Of a stretch of DNA of 36,374 bases, positions 18,129-26,560 are shown piece after piece. The position numbers and the translations under genes are program-made. The notes under the pieces were generated by a model. The model did no database searches. It was not told the origin of the DNA and was given only the letters and a program-made list of their open reading frames with translations. Within the stretch, counting starts at the first letter, position 1, and each line of letters begins with the position of its first letter. Source of the DNA: Erythrobacter sp. (GTDB lineage: Bacteria > Pseudomonadota > Alphaproteobacteria > Sphingomonadales > Sphingomonadaceae); assembly GCA_013822695.1 (NCBI GenBank), contig PNKW01000026.1, positions 1 through 36,374 on the forward strand, written 5' to 3'.

Positions 18129-19763
18129 TTAACCGAGCGACCGTGCGGTGCTGATGACGTTGATGCCGTCGAACCGGGTGGTCGACGAGCCGTGGCTGAC
18201 CGCCGAGACCTGGCTCGGCTGGCCCTTGCCGTCGAAGAACGATCCGAACATGCGGTAATCGCTCTCGTCGCAGATGGCCGAACACGCGCCCCAGAATTCG
18301 GGGGTGCGCATCTGGTAGGCGACGTCCTCGATCATCGGGCCAAGCTTGCCGCCCTTGATCTCGTAGAACACCGTCCCGCCGAACTGCGCGTTGTAGCGCT
18401 GCTGATCGATCGAGAACGACCCGCGCCCGGCGATATAGATGCCGTTGTCGACGCCCGCGATCATGTCTTCCGGGCTCAACTTCTGCTTGCCCGGCGCGAG
18501 GCTGACATTGGCCATGCGCTGGAACTGCACGGTCGACCAGCTGTCGGCATAGCAGCAGCCATCGGACTCGCTCTTGCCGAGGATATGCGCCTGATCGCGG
18601 ATCGTCTGGTAGTCGACCAGGATGCCGTCCTTGACCAGATCCCAGCGCTTGGTCTGCACGCCCTCATCGTCATAGCCGACCGCGCCCAGCGATCCGGGCT
18701 GGGTCTTGTCGGCAAAGAGGTTGACGATCTCGCTGCCATATTTGAACTTCGCGTCGCGCTTGTCGATCGTGGCGAAGCTGGTGCCGGCGTAGTTCGCCTC
18801 GTAGCCCAGCACGCGGTCAAGCTCGAGCGGGTGGCCGACGCTTTCGTGGATCGTGAGGCCGAGGTGGTTGGGATCGAGCACGAGGTCGTACTTGCCCGGC
18901 TTCACCGAAGGCGCCTTCAACTTCGCCTGCGCGTCCCTGGCGGCGGCGATGGCGTCTTCCTTCATGTCGTAGGACTTGCCGTAGGTGGTGAGCCCGTTCG
19001 ACAGGACGAACTTGTCCTCGCTCCGGCCGTCCATGTATTCATAGCCCAGCCCCATCGGCGCCGACAGCCCCTCGCGCGAGCGGAACTTGCCGGTGGTCGT
19101 GTCGACCGCGGTAACGGTGAAGGGCGCCCAGATGCGGTGCACATCCTGATCGATGTAGGACCCGTCGGTCGAGGCGAAATATTTCTGCTCGTTGACGAGG
19201 AACAGCAGCGAGTTGACGAAGTTGGCCCCGGCCGAAAGCGCGGCGTCGTTGACGCTCATCAGCAGGTTCACCTTGTCGGCAACCGGCACTTCCATCGCGT
19301 TCTTCTGGATCGGGGTGCGCCAGCTGACCTCGCCCACGCCCGGGGTGGGTGCGAGCTTGACCGGCTGGGCGTTGATGCGGGCATTGGCCTTGGCCATCGC
19401 GGTGGCCTGCCGGGCTGCCTCGGCGACCGCGTCCTCGGTCATGGTGCCGGTCGCGGCGAAGCCCCACGAGCCGTCAGCGATCACGCGCACGCCGGTGCCG
19501 GTCGATTCGGTGTTGACGATGTTTTCGACATTGCGGTCGCGGGTGATGACGAACTGGCGCAAGTACCGCCCGACGCGCACGTCGCAATAGCTCGCCCCGG
19601 CCGCCGTCGCTGCGGCGAGCGCGGCATCGGCGAGGCGCTTCTTGACCGCGATATCGATCGCGTCCTGAAGCTGCTCGGCCGCAATCGCCTTGCCGAAGAT
19701 GGAAGGTGTCAGCGTGGCACCGGCGAAGAAGGTGCTCAGCGCCAGGAAATCCCTTCGGTCCAT
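18129..19763 (-). CDS. TldD-family zinc metalloprotease with Tat-type leader
   Basis: The catalytic subunit (544 aa) of a TldD/TldE pair. It keeps the zinc site HESVGH (His about 306, Glu 307, His 311; codons at 18831-18848). A Cys-containing stretch near the C-terminus (FWGACSAICDESDY) probably gives a third ligand, and the family GQP motif follows. Unlike cytosolic TldD it begins MDRRDFLALSTFFAGATLTP, which fits a Tat signal (RR followed by DFL, then a hydrophobic stretch). The start at 19763 is supported by GGAGAG about seven bases upstream. It is the first gene of the operon, with the TldE-like gene 22 bp downstream. It is probably a paralogue of the housekeeping tldD; substrate unknown. 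Confidence 0.92.
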   Translation of the reverse strand: MDRRDFLALSTFFAGATLTPSIFGKAIAAEQLQDAIDIAVKKRLADAALAAATAAGASYCDVRVGRYLRQFVITRDRNVENIVNTESTGTGVRVIADGSWGFAATGTMTEDAVAEAARQATAMAKANARINAQPVKLAPTPGVGEVSWRTPIQKNAMEVPVADKVNLLMSVNDAALSAGANFVNSLLFLVNEQKYFASTDGSYIDQDVHRIWAPFTVTAVDTTTGKFRSREGLSAPMGLGYEYMDGRSEDKFVLSNGLTTYGKSYDMKEDAIAAARDAQAKLKAPSVKPGKYDLVLDPNHLGLTIHESVGHPLELDRVLGYEANYAGTSFATIDKRDAKFKYGSEIVNLFADKTQPGSLGAVGYDDEGVQTKRWDLVKDGILVDYQTIRDQAHILGKSESDGCCYADSWSTVQFQRMANVSLAPGKQKLSPEDMIAGVDNGIYIAGRGSFSIDQQRYNAQFGGTVFYEIKGGKLGPMIEDVAYQMRTPEFWGACSAICDESDYRMFGSFFDGKGQPSQVSAVSHGSSTTRFDGINVISTARSLG

Positions 19764-19764
19764 G

Positions 19765-19980
19765 TCAATGCTCTCCAAACGGGCCGCCCGCGTCCTTCGG
19801 GGCATCCGAAGGCGTTTCGGCCACTGAAATGCCAGGGAGATCGAGCCCGCTGCGGGCCCTACCGGCCGGCCATTCCCCCTGAAGTCGTGTCGTTAGCAGG
19901 CCGACATCGCATCGGGCCATGCAGCCGACGAAACGTGACACTTTATCGACGAAGGGGCAACAGGCGGCGATCGCCTGCAA
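19765..19980 (-). CDS. Doubtful small Cys-containing reading frame before tldD-like gene
   Basis: This 71-codon frame would start at TTG (19980) and stop one base before the ATG of the TldD-like gene. A GGGAGGGG ribosome-site-like sequence lies eight bases upstream. The peptide carries four Cys in its first third (CC, then two more near residues 20-24). Against it, the middle uses codons that are rare in the neighbours (CTA, ACA, CGA, AGG) and the start is not ATG. It may simply be leader RNA. It is mentioned because TldD/E proteins act on small peptides and a leader-encoded substrate would be of interest. Confidence 0.15.
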   Translation of the reverse strand: MQAIAACCPFVDKVSRFVGCMARCDVGLLTTRLQGEWPAGRARSGLDLPGISVAETPSDAPKDAGGPFGEH

Positions 19981-19981
19981 C

Positions 19982-20006
19982 CCGCGCGCCCCTCCCGGGC
20001 GCGCGG
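19982..20006. other. Strong GC hairpin (10-bp arms)
   Basis: The arms CCGCGCGCCC and GGGCGCGCGG pair perfectly around the five-base loop CTCCC. No T-run follows on either side, so it does not look like an intrinsic terminator. On the minus strand the loop reads GGGAG, like a ribosome binding site held in a hairpin. Confidence 0.5.
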
Positions 20007-20151
20007 CTCGCGGACGCGGCGGTGTGGGGCTGGCAGGCGCAGGATCATGGCGCGCCCCAATTCAATAGGCGCGCAAGACCCGCGGCCTTGGCATGGTGCG
20101 CGCGAGCCTGCATGGGGCTCCGCGAGACGGCAAAGGGGAGAGTTTACCGAC

Positions 20152-21339
20152 ATGGCGATCAGCACCGAAGCGCTCGAAATGGCCGCGCGGGTCGAGGCTT
20201 TCGTGCGCGGAACAATCTTCGCCTACGAGCAGGACCCCCGCCGCGACCACCACTGCGCGCCGACCGACGAGCTCGTCATGGAGATGCGCGAACTGGCGCG
20301 CGCGGCGGGCGTGCTGACCCCGCATATCCGCGCCGACGGCAGCCACTTCAACCAGCGCGAGACTGCGGTGATCCTCATCAAGTCCGGCCTCACGCCCCTG
20401 GGCATGCTCGCCTGCAACACCCAGGCCCCGGACGAGGGCAACATGTACCTGATCGGCAAGGTCGGCAGCCCCGATTTGAAAGAGCGGTTCCTGACCCCGC
20501 TGGTCTCGGGCCATGCGCGCTCGGCCTTTTTCATGACCGAGCCCGCCGAACTCAACGGTGCAGGCGCGGACCCCTCGATGATGATCACCACCTGCCGCAA
20601 GGACGGCAATCACTGGGTAGTGAGCGGCAAGAAGTGCTTCATTACCGGCGCAGAAGGCGCGAAGGTCGGGATCGTGATGGCGAAGTCCGAGGATCCGGAC
20701 AGCCACGGCGGGGCCTGCATGTTTCTGGTCGATCTGCCCGATCCGGCGATCCGGATCACCGGCGTCCCCAACACCATCGACAGTTCGATGCCCGGTAGCC
20801 ACGCCGAGATCACCATCGATAATCTGCGCATCCCCGCCGACCAGATGCTCGGCGACGCTGGGGAGGGGTTCAAATATGCCCAAATCCGCCTTGCGCCTGC
20901 GCGCCTCTCGCACTGCATGCGCTGGCTCGGCGGCTGCATCCGCGCGCAGGAGATCGCGACCGACTACGCCAACCGCCGCATGGCCTTCGGCAAGACGCTG
21001 ATCGACCACGAGGGCGTGGGCTTCATGCTCGCCGAGAACATGATCGACCTGAAGCAGTGCGAGCTGATGATCGATTGGTGCGCAGGCGTGCTCGATACCG
21101 GATCGCTCGGCACGGTCGAAAGCTCGATGACCAAGGTCGCCGTGTCCGAGGCGCTGATGCGGGTCGCGGACAAGTGCGTGCAGGTGATGGGCGGGACGGG
21201 CGTCACCGACAAGACCATCGTCGAGACGATGTTCCGCGAAATCCGCGCCTTCCGCATCTATGACGGCCCCACCGAAGTCCACAAATGGAGCCTCGCCAAG
21301 AAGCTGCGGCGCGACTGGAAGGCGGCGCACGGGGCATAG
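20152..21339 (+). CDS. Acyl-CoA dehydrogenase family protein
   Basis: This FAD flavoenzyme (395 aa) should oxidise an acyl-CoA thioester to the enoyl-CoA and pass electrons to ETF. The middle beta domain shows FFMTEPAELNGAGADP and WVVSGKKCFITGA. The C-terminal helical domain shows RRMAFGKTLIDHEGVGFMLAE and VMGGTGVTDKTIVETMFREI, then YDGPTEVH. At the place where short-chain enzymes carry the catalytic Glu of a YEGT motif, this one has Asp (YDGP), as I recall for the ACAD10/11-like group. The start ATG at 20152 follows GGGGAG by about a dozen bases. The 5-oxoprolinase gene begins 36 bp after its stop, so co-transcription is likely, though no metabolic link is obvious. The substrate is unknown. 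Confidence 0.93.
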   Translation: MAISTEALEMAARVEAFVRGTIFAYEQDPRRDHHCAPTDELVMEMRELARAAGVLTPHIRADGSHFNQRETAVILIKSGLTPLGMLACNTQAPDEGNMYLIGKVGSPDLKERFLTPLVSGHARSAFFMTEPAELNGAGADPSMMITTCRKDGNHWVVSGKKCFITGAEGAKVGIVMAKSEDPDSHGGACMFLVDLPDPAIRITGVPNTIDSSMPGSHAEITIDNLRIPADQMLGDAGEGFKYAQIRLAPARLSHCMRWLGGCIRAQEIATDYANRRMAFGKTLIDHEGVGFMLAENMIDLKQCELMIDWCAGVLDTGSLGTVESSMTKVAVSEALMRVADKCVQVMGGTGVTDKTIVETMFREIRAFRIYDGPTEVHKWSLAKKLRRDWKAAHGA

Positions 21340-21375
21340 CGGCGCGGTTGCTTTGTCGCGAAGGCTCGGCAAGAG

Positions 21376-24300
21376 ATGGGCCGCATGAATGTGTCCCAAT
21401 CCCCAGCCTGGCGCTTCGCGGTAGACCGCGGCGGGACCTTCACCGATGTGGTCGCCACCACGTCTGACGGGAGGCTGGTGACGGCAAAATTGCTCTCCGA
21501 AAACCCTGGCCACTATGCCGACGCCGCGAGCGAGGCGGTGCGGCGGTTGATGGCCGAGCATGGGGAGGGGCCGATTGCCGAACTCCGGATCGGCACCACG
21601 GTCGCCACCAACGCGCTGCTGGAGCGCAAGGGCGAGCGGCTGGCGCTGGCGATCACGCGCGGCTTTGCGGACGCGCTGAGGATCGGCACACAGGCGCGCC
21701 CGCACATCTTTGCGCGCCATATCGTGCTCCCCGAACAGCTCCCTGCGCGCGTGATCGAGATCGACGAGCGGGTGGCGGTGGACGGCAAGGTGCTCCAACC
21801 ACTCGACGAGGCTGCGGCGCGCACAGCCTTTGCGCAGCTTCGCGACGAGGGCTTCGATGCGCTCGCCATCGTCCTGATGCACGGCTGGCAGCACCGCGAC
21901 CACGAGGTTCGGCTGGCCGCCATCGCGCGCGGGCTAGGCTTTGCGCAGGTTAGCGTCAGCCACGAGGTCGCGCCCCTGATCCGGCTGATCCCGCGCGGGG
22001 ATACGACGGTTGTGGACGCCTATCTCTCCCCCGTGCTGCGCCGCTACACCGATCAGCTTGGCGCGAGCCTGCCGCCGACCGGGCGCCTCGCCTTCATGCA
22101 ATCGAACGGCGGGCTGGCCGAAGTCGGCGCGTTCCGCGGCAAGGACGCGATCCTCTCGGGGCCGGCAGGCGGCGTCGTGGGCATGGTCGCGGCCTGCGAA
22201 CCGCTGGGCCACAGGCGGCTGATCGGCTTCGACATGGGCGGCACCAGCACCGATGTCGCGCATTACGCGGGCGAGGTTGAACTGACCGGCGACAGCGTGG
22301 TGGCGGGCGTCCGGGTCGCCGCGCCGATGATGCAGATCCACACGGTCGCGGCTGGCGGTGGCTCGATCTGCCGCTTCGACGGCGCGCGGTTCCGTGTCGG
22401 TCCGGAGAGCGCGGGCGCGGACCCCGGCCCCGCCTGCTACCGCAAGGGCGGACCGCTCACCGTGACCGATTGCAACCTGTTCCTCGGGCGGATCGATCCG
22501 GCGTTCTTCCCAGCGGTGTTCGGCCCCGACGGCGTCGCTCCGCTCGACCCCGAGGCCGCGCGCGCGCGGCTGGAGGAGGTCGCCGCGCTGCTGCCCGAAC
22601 CCAAGCCGCTCGAAGACATCGCCGAGGGCTTCCTCGCCATCGCGGTTCACAACATGGCGGCGGCCATCCGCAAGATTTCGGTCGCGCGGGGGCATGATGT
22701 GACGACCTATGCGCTCGCCTGCTTCGGCGGGGCGGGCGGGCAACATGCCTGCCGGGTGGCGGATGCGCTGGGGATGGAGACGGTGCTGGTCCACCCGCTC
22801 GCCGGGATGCTCTCGGCCTATGGCATCGGGCTCGCGCCGGTGAAGGCGATCCGCGAGGTCACGCTGATGCGGCATTTGGGCGAGAGTTTCGCCGAGGAAC
22901 TCGCCGCGCTGGAAGAGCAGGCGCGGGACGATCTGCTGGCGCAAGGCATTGCTGCGAATGCGATCCGCCTCGCCCCCGCCGCCCGCCTGCGCTTTGCCGG
23001 GAGCGACAGCCTGCTCGCGATCCCCTGCGACACGCCCGCGACGATGGACGCCGCCTTCCGCGCCCTCCACCGCCAGCGTTTCGGCTATTCCGATGCCGAC
23101 GCCGCAATCATCGTCGAGGCGCTGAGCGTCGAGGCCTCGGGGCAGACAGGAGGGCTGGCGGCGACCGCCGGCATCCCCGAAACGGCGGCGGAAGTGACCG
23201 CGCTGCGTCCCGGCGATTGGCCGGTGATGGCGCGCGCCGGATTGCGGATTGGCGAGGCGGTCGCCGGGCCGCATCTCATTATCGACCCCGGCTCCACCAC
23301 CGTGGTCGAGGCAGGCTGGCAGGCGCGGCTCGCCGAGGAGGGCAGCCTCGTCCTCACCCGCACCGCCCCGCTCGCCCGCGAACGCGCGGCGGGCACGGCG
23401 GTCGATCCCGTCCGGCTCGAGATCTTCAACAACCTCTTCATGGCGATCGCCGAGGAGATGGGCGTGGTGCTGCAATCCACCGCGACCTCGGTGAACATCA
23501 AGGAACGGCTCGATTTCTCCTGCGCGCTGTTCGACCGCGCGGGTGCGCTGATCGCCAATGCGCCGCATATCCCGGTGCATCTGGGCAGCATGGGGGACTC
23601 GATTGCGCGGGTGATCGAGGCCAGAGCCGCAAGCCGCGATGGGCGGGGCTTCCGGCGCGGGGATGCCTTTGTCCTCAACGACCCCTATCGCGGCGGCACC
23701 CACCTGCCCGACATCACGGTGATCGTGCCGGTGTTCTATGGCGCAGATGGCGACGAACCGGACGCCTTCGTCGCCGCGCGCGGGCACCATGCCGATATCG
23801 GCGGGATCGCGCCCGGCTCCATGCCGCCCGAAAGCCGCACCATCGCCGAAGAGGGCGTGCTGATCGACAACCTGCTGATGGTCGATGAGGGTCGCTTTCA
23901 AGAGGCGGCCTTGCGCGCGGTGCTGGCAGCGGCAGCCTATCCCGCGCGCAATCCCGACCGCAACCTCTCCGACCTGCGCGCGCAGTTGGCCGCCTGCACG
24001 CGCGGGGCGGAGCTGCTGGCGGGCGCGGCGCGCGAGCATGGAGCAGAGGTGCTCTCCGCCTATATGGGCCACGTCCTCGCCAATGCCGAGGAAAGCGTGC
24101 GCCGGCTGCTGGGTGGATTGGAGGACGGCAGCTTCGTCTATGAGATGGATAACGGCGCGACCGTGAAGGTGGCCATCCGCATTGATCGGGCGGCGCGCTC
24201 GGCGGTTTTCGACTTCACCGGCACGAGCGACCAGCTTCCCGACAACTTCAACGCCCCCCGCGCGATCACCCGCGCCGCCGCGCTCTACGTCCTGCGCACG

Positions 24301-24945
24301 CTGATCGACGATGCGATCCCGATGAACGACGGGTGCCTGAGGCCCGTGACGCTGATCGTGCCCGAAGGCTCGATGCTCAATCCGCATCCCGGCGCGGCGG
24401 TGGTGGCGGGGAATGTCGAGACTTCGCAGGTCGTCACCGACGCGCTGTTCGCGGCCACCGGCAGGCTCGCGCCCTCTCAAGGCACCATGAACAACTTCAC
24501 CTTCGGCAACGAAGCCCACCAATATTACGAAACGATCTGCGGCGGGTCGGGCGCGGGGCCGGACCATCCGGGGACGAGCGCGGTGCAGACCCACATGACG
24601 AATTCGCGCCTCACCGATCCCGAGATCCTCGAGACCCGCCTGCCGGTGCGGCTGGAGGAGTTCTCCATTCGTCTTGGCTCCGGGGGCGAGGGGCAGCAGC
24701 GCGGTGGCGATGGGGTGGTGCGGCGGGTGACGTTCCTCGAGCCGATGCGCGCGAACATGCTGGCGAACCGCCGCAAGGTGGCACCCAAGGGTCTTGCGGG
24801 CGGAGACGATGCGCTCCCCGGCGCAAACTGGGTCGAGCGCGCCGACGGAACCGTCGAAAACCTCGGCGCGACCGGCTCGGCGGCGATGCAGCCGGGTGAT
24901 ACTTTCGTGATCCTGACACCCGGGGGAGGGGGCTTCGGCAAATGA
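21376..24945 (+). CDS. 5-oxoprolinase, ATP-dependent (HyuA-HyuB fusion)
   Basis: This enzyme hydrolyses 5-oxo-L-proline (pyroglutamate) to glutamate at the cost of ATP. The 1189 aa match the usual single-chain bacterial and eukaryotic form. The HyuA-like half (about 1-650) opens with FAVDRGGTFTDVV, a phosphate-binding motif, followed by ELRIGTTVATNALLERKGER and IGFDMGGTSTDVAHY. The HyuB-like half (about 670-1189) contains NNLFMAIAEEMGVVLQSTA, FVLNDPYRGGTHLPDI and the glycine-rich end FVILTPGGGGFGK. The fused layout and the opening favour 5-oxoprolinase over hydantoinase or acetone carboxylase. A start at 21385 (MNVSQS) is also possible. The gene overlaps the DUF969 gene by ATGA, which ties the enzyme to the putative transporter. 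Confidence 0.93.
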   Translation: MGRMNVSQSPAWRFAVDRGGTFTDVVATTSDGRLVTAKLLSENPGHYADAASEAVRRLMAEHGEGPIAELRIGTTVATNALLERKGERLALAITRGFADALRIGTQARPHIFARHIVLPEQLPARVIEIDERVAVDGKVLQPLDEAAARTAFAQLRDEGFDALAIVLMHGWQHRDHEVRLAAIARGLGFAQVSVSHEVAPLIRLIPRGDTTVVDAYLSPVLRRYTDQLGASLPPTGRLAFMQSNGGLAEVGAFRGKDAILSGPAGGVVGMVAACEPLGHRRLIGFDMGGTSTDVAHYAGEVELTGDSVVAGVRVAAPMMQIHTVAAGGGSICRFDGARFRVGPESAGADPGPACYRKGGPLTVTDCNLFLGRIDPAFFPAVFGPDGVAPLDPEAARARLEEVAALLPEPKPLEDIAEGFLAIAVHNMAAAIRKISVARGHDVTTYALACFGGAGGQHACRVADALGMETVLVHPLAGMLSAYGIGLAPVKAIREVTLMRHLGESFAEELAALEEQARDDLLAQGIAANAIRLAPAARLRFAGSDSLLAIPCDTPATMDAAFRALHRQRFGYSDADAAIIVEALSVEASGQTGGLAATAGIPETAAEVTALRPGDWPVMARAGLRIGEAVAGPHLIIDPGSTTVVEAGWQARLAEEGSLVLTRTAPLARERAAGTAVDPVRLEIFNNLFMAIAEEMGVVLQSTATSVNIKERLDFSCALFDRAGALIANAPHIPVHLGSMGDSIARVIEARAASRDGRGFRRGDAFVLNDPYRGGTHLPDITVIVPVFYGADGDEPDAFVAARGHHADIGGIAPGSMPPESRTIAEEGVLIDNLLMVDEGRFQEAALRAVLAAAAYPARNPDRNLSDLRAQLAACTRGAELLAGAAREHGAEVLSAYMGHVLANAEESVRRLLGGLEDGSFVYEMDNGATVKVAIRIDRAARSAVFDFTGTSDQLPDNFNAPRAITRAAALYVLRTLIDDAIPMNDGCLRPVTLIVPEGSMLNPHPGAAVVAGNVETSQVVTDALFAATGRLAPSQGTMNNFTFGNEAHQYYETICGGSGAGPDHPGTSAVQTHMTNSRLTDPEILETRLPVRLEEFSIRLGSGGEGQQRGGDGVVRRVTFLEPMRANMLANRRKVAPKGLAGGDDALPGANWVERADGTVENLGATGSAAMQPGDTFVILTPGGGGFGK

Positions 24946-25613
24946 ACTACTGGCCGCTGGCGGGCATTGCCATCGTCGTTCTGGGCTTCGCGCTGCGCTT
25001 CAATCCGCTGCTGGTGGTGGTCAGCGCGGCGCTGGCGACGGGGCTGCTGGCGGGGCTTGATCTGGTCGCGGTGATCGAGGCGCTCGGCAAGGCCTTCAAC
25101 GACAACCGCTATATCTCGGTGACGTGGATCATCCTGCCGGTGATCGGATTGCTGGAACGCTACGGCCTCCAGCAACGCGCCCGTGCGGTGATCGAGGGTA
25201 TGCACGGGGCGACCATGGGCAAGCTGCTGGTCGCCTATCTCGCCTTCCGCCAGATTGCCTCGGCGCTGGGGATGAAGGACATCGGCGGCCACCCGCAGGC
25301 CGTCCGCCCGCTGGTCGCGCCAATGGCCGAGGCGGCGGCGGTGAAGACCCACGGCGACCTTGATGATGACGCGCGCGACGAGGTCAAGGCCATGGCCGCC
25401 GCGACCGACAATGTCGGCCTGTTCTTCGGCGAGGATATCTTCTTCGCCATCGCCTCAATCCTGCTGATCCAGGGCGTGTTCGAGGCGGCTGGCTATCCGC
25501 TCACCCCGCTCGAACTCTCGGTCTGGGCGATCCCCACCGCGCTGGTCGCCTTCGCAATCCATGCGGGCCGCATCCTCGCCTTCGACCGGCGGCTGGGGAG
25601 GGTGGGCCGATGA
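24942..25613 (+). CDS. DUF969 family membrane protein
   Basis: This 223-aa integral membrane protein has about five hydrophobic segments (for example 3-18, 24-42, 62-76, 162-182 and 190-210). Conserved-looking polar stretches between them are FNDNRYISVTWIILPVIGLLER, here cited in part, and DNVGLFFGEDIFFAIA. The pattern is what I recognise as DUF969, always beside DUF979. Both have helices that break at polar or proline-containing loops, as in ion-coupled carriers. ATGA overlaps join it to the 5-oxoprolinase gene before and the DUF979 gene after. I infer that DUF969 and DUF979 form one two-subunit permease, with 5-oxoproline or a pyroglutamyl compound as the likely substrate. Confidence 0.88.
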   Translation: MNYWPLAGIAIVVLGFALRFNPLLVVVSAALATGLLAGLDLVAVIEALGKAFNDNRYISVTWIILPVIGLLERYGLQQRARAVIEGMHGATMGKLLVAYLAFRQIASALGMKDIGGHPQAVRPLVAPMAEAAAVKTHGDLDDDARDEVKAMAAATDNVGLFFGEDIFFAIASILLIQGVFEAAGYPLTPLELSVWAIPTALVAFAIHAGRILAFDRRLGRVGR

Positions 25614-26560
25614 TCACTTACGAGTGGCTCTATGTGCTGGCCGGGGTAGCCTTCGCAGTCTGGGCGGCGCTTTCGCTCAAGGACGGGCGCTGGGGCAATG
25701 CCGCCTTCTGGGCGCTGCTGGCGCTGAGCTTCCTTGCCGGGAGCCACCTCTCCGACCTTGCGAACGGCGTGCTGGTGCTGGCGCTGGTCGCCATCGCGGG
25801 GATGGGCGGTCTCAAGCGCAGCGATCCGCCGACGACCACGCCCGAGGAGCGGCAGGCCCACGCGGCAAGGCTCGGCAACCGCCTGTTCCTCCCCGCGCTG
25901 GTGGTGCCGCTGACCGCGGTCGTGGGCACGCTGCTCTACAACTACACGCCGCTGGGCGAGACCGGGCTGTTCGAGGCGCGGCGCGAGACGCTGATCCTGT
26001 TCGGCATCGGCGTGCTTGCCGCGCTCGTCGGCGCGATGGTCTGGCAGCGCCCGCCGCTGATGGCTCCCGCGCAGGAGGGCCGCCGCCTGATCGATTCCAT
26101 CGGCTGGGCGGCGATCCTGCCGCAGATGCTGGCGGCGCTCGGCGCGGTCTTTGCGCTTGCAGGCGTGGGCGATATCATCGGCGGTATCGCGCGCGGGGTG
26201 ATCCCCGAAGGCAGCGTGTTCCTCACCGTCGTCGTCTTCGCCGCCGGCATGGCGCTGTTCACGATGATCATGGGCAACGCCTTCGCCGCCTTCCCGGTGA
26301 TGGCGACCGCGATCGGCATCCCGCTGCTGATCCAGCAATATGGCGGCAACCCGGCGGTGATCGGCGCGGTCGGCATGCTGGCAGGGTTTTGCGGCACCTT
26401 GCTCACCCCGATGGCGGCGAACTTCAACATCGTGCCCGCCGCGCTGCTTGAGCTGAAAGACCAGAACGCGGTGATCCGCCAGCAGGTGGGCACGGCGGTG
26501 CCGCTGTGGGCGTGCAATGTGCTGATCATCTACGTCGGAGCCTTTTGGCTGTGGAGCTGA
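25610..26560 (+). CDS. DUF979 family membrane protein
   Basis: This 316-aa integral membrane protein has about nine hydrophobic segments. Conserved-looking loops include GVGDIIGGIARGVIP, MIMGNAFAAFPVMATAIGIP and AGFCGTLLTPMAANFN; the last two resemble the substrate- and ion-binding re-entrant regions of secondary transporters. It starts inside the DUF969 stop (ATGA, 25610-25613) and its end overlaps the GTG of the DUF2891 gene by ten bases. Family-level knowledge gives no function. The coupling to 5-oxoprolinase is the main clue for a role in pyroglutamate uptake. Confidence 0.88.
   Translation: MITYEWLYVLAGVAFAVWAALSLKDGRWGNAAFWALLALSFLAGSHLSDLANGVLVLALVAIAGMGGLKRSDPPTTTPEERQAHAARLGNRLFLPALVVPLTAVVGTLLYNYTPLGETGLFEARRETLILFGIGVLAALVGAMVWQRPPLMAPAQEGRRLIDSIGWAAILPQMLAALGAVFALAGVGDIIGGIARGVIPEGSVFLTVVVFAAGMALFTMIMGNAFAAFPVMATAIGIPLLIQQYGGNPAVIGAVGMLAGFCGTLLTPMAANFNIVPAALLELKDQNAVIRQQVGTAVPLWACNVLIIYVGAFWLWS

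Larger units (their letters stand above)
19764..20151. promoter_or_regulatory. Divergent intergenic region, tldD-like operon / acyl-CoA dehydrogenase
   Basis: This 388-bp region should hold both divergent promoters; I cannot place them firmly. It contains a very strong GC hairpin at 19982-20006 and a weak candidate small reading frame on the minus strand (19765-19980), listed separately. Nothing else is supported here. Confidence 0.4.

Noticed and set aside
18192..20798. 868-codon plus-strand frame across the TldD-like gene into the dehydrogenase gene
   Set aside because: It is antisense to TldD and out of frame with the dehydrogenase; no motif seen.
20062..21903. 613-codon minus-strand frame over the dehydrogenase gene
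   Set aside because: Shadow of the real plus-strand gene, without any domain.
21934..24594. 886-codon antisense frame over the 5-oxoprolinase gene
   Set aside because: No recognisable motif; the plus-strand 5-oxoprolinase has all family motifs.
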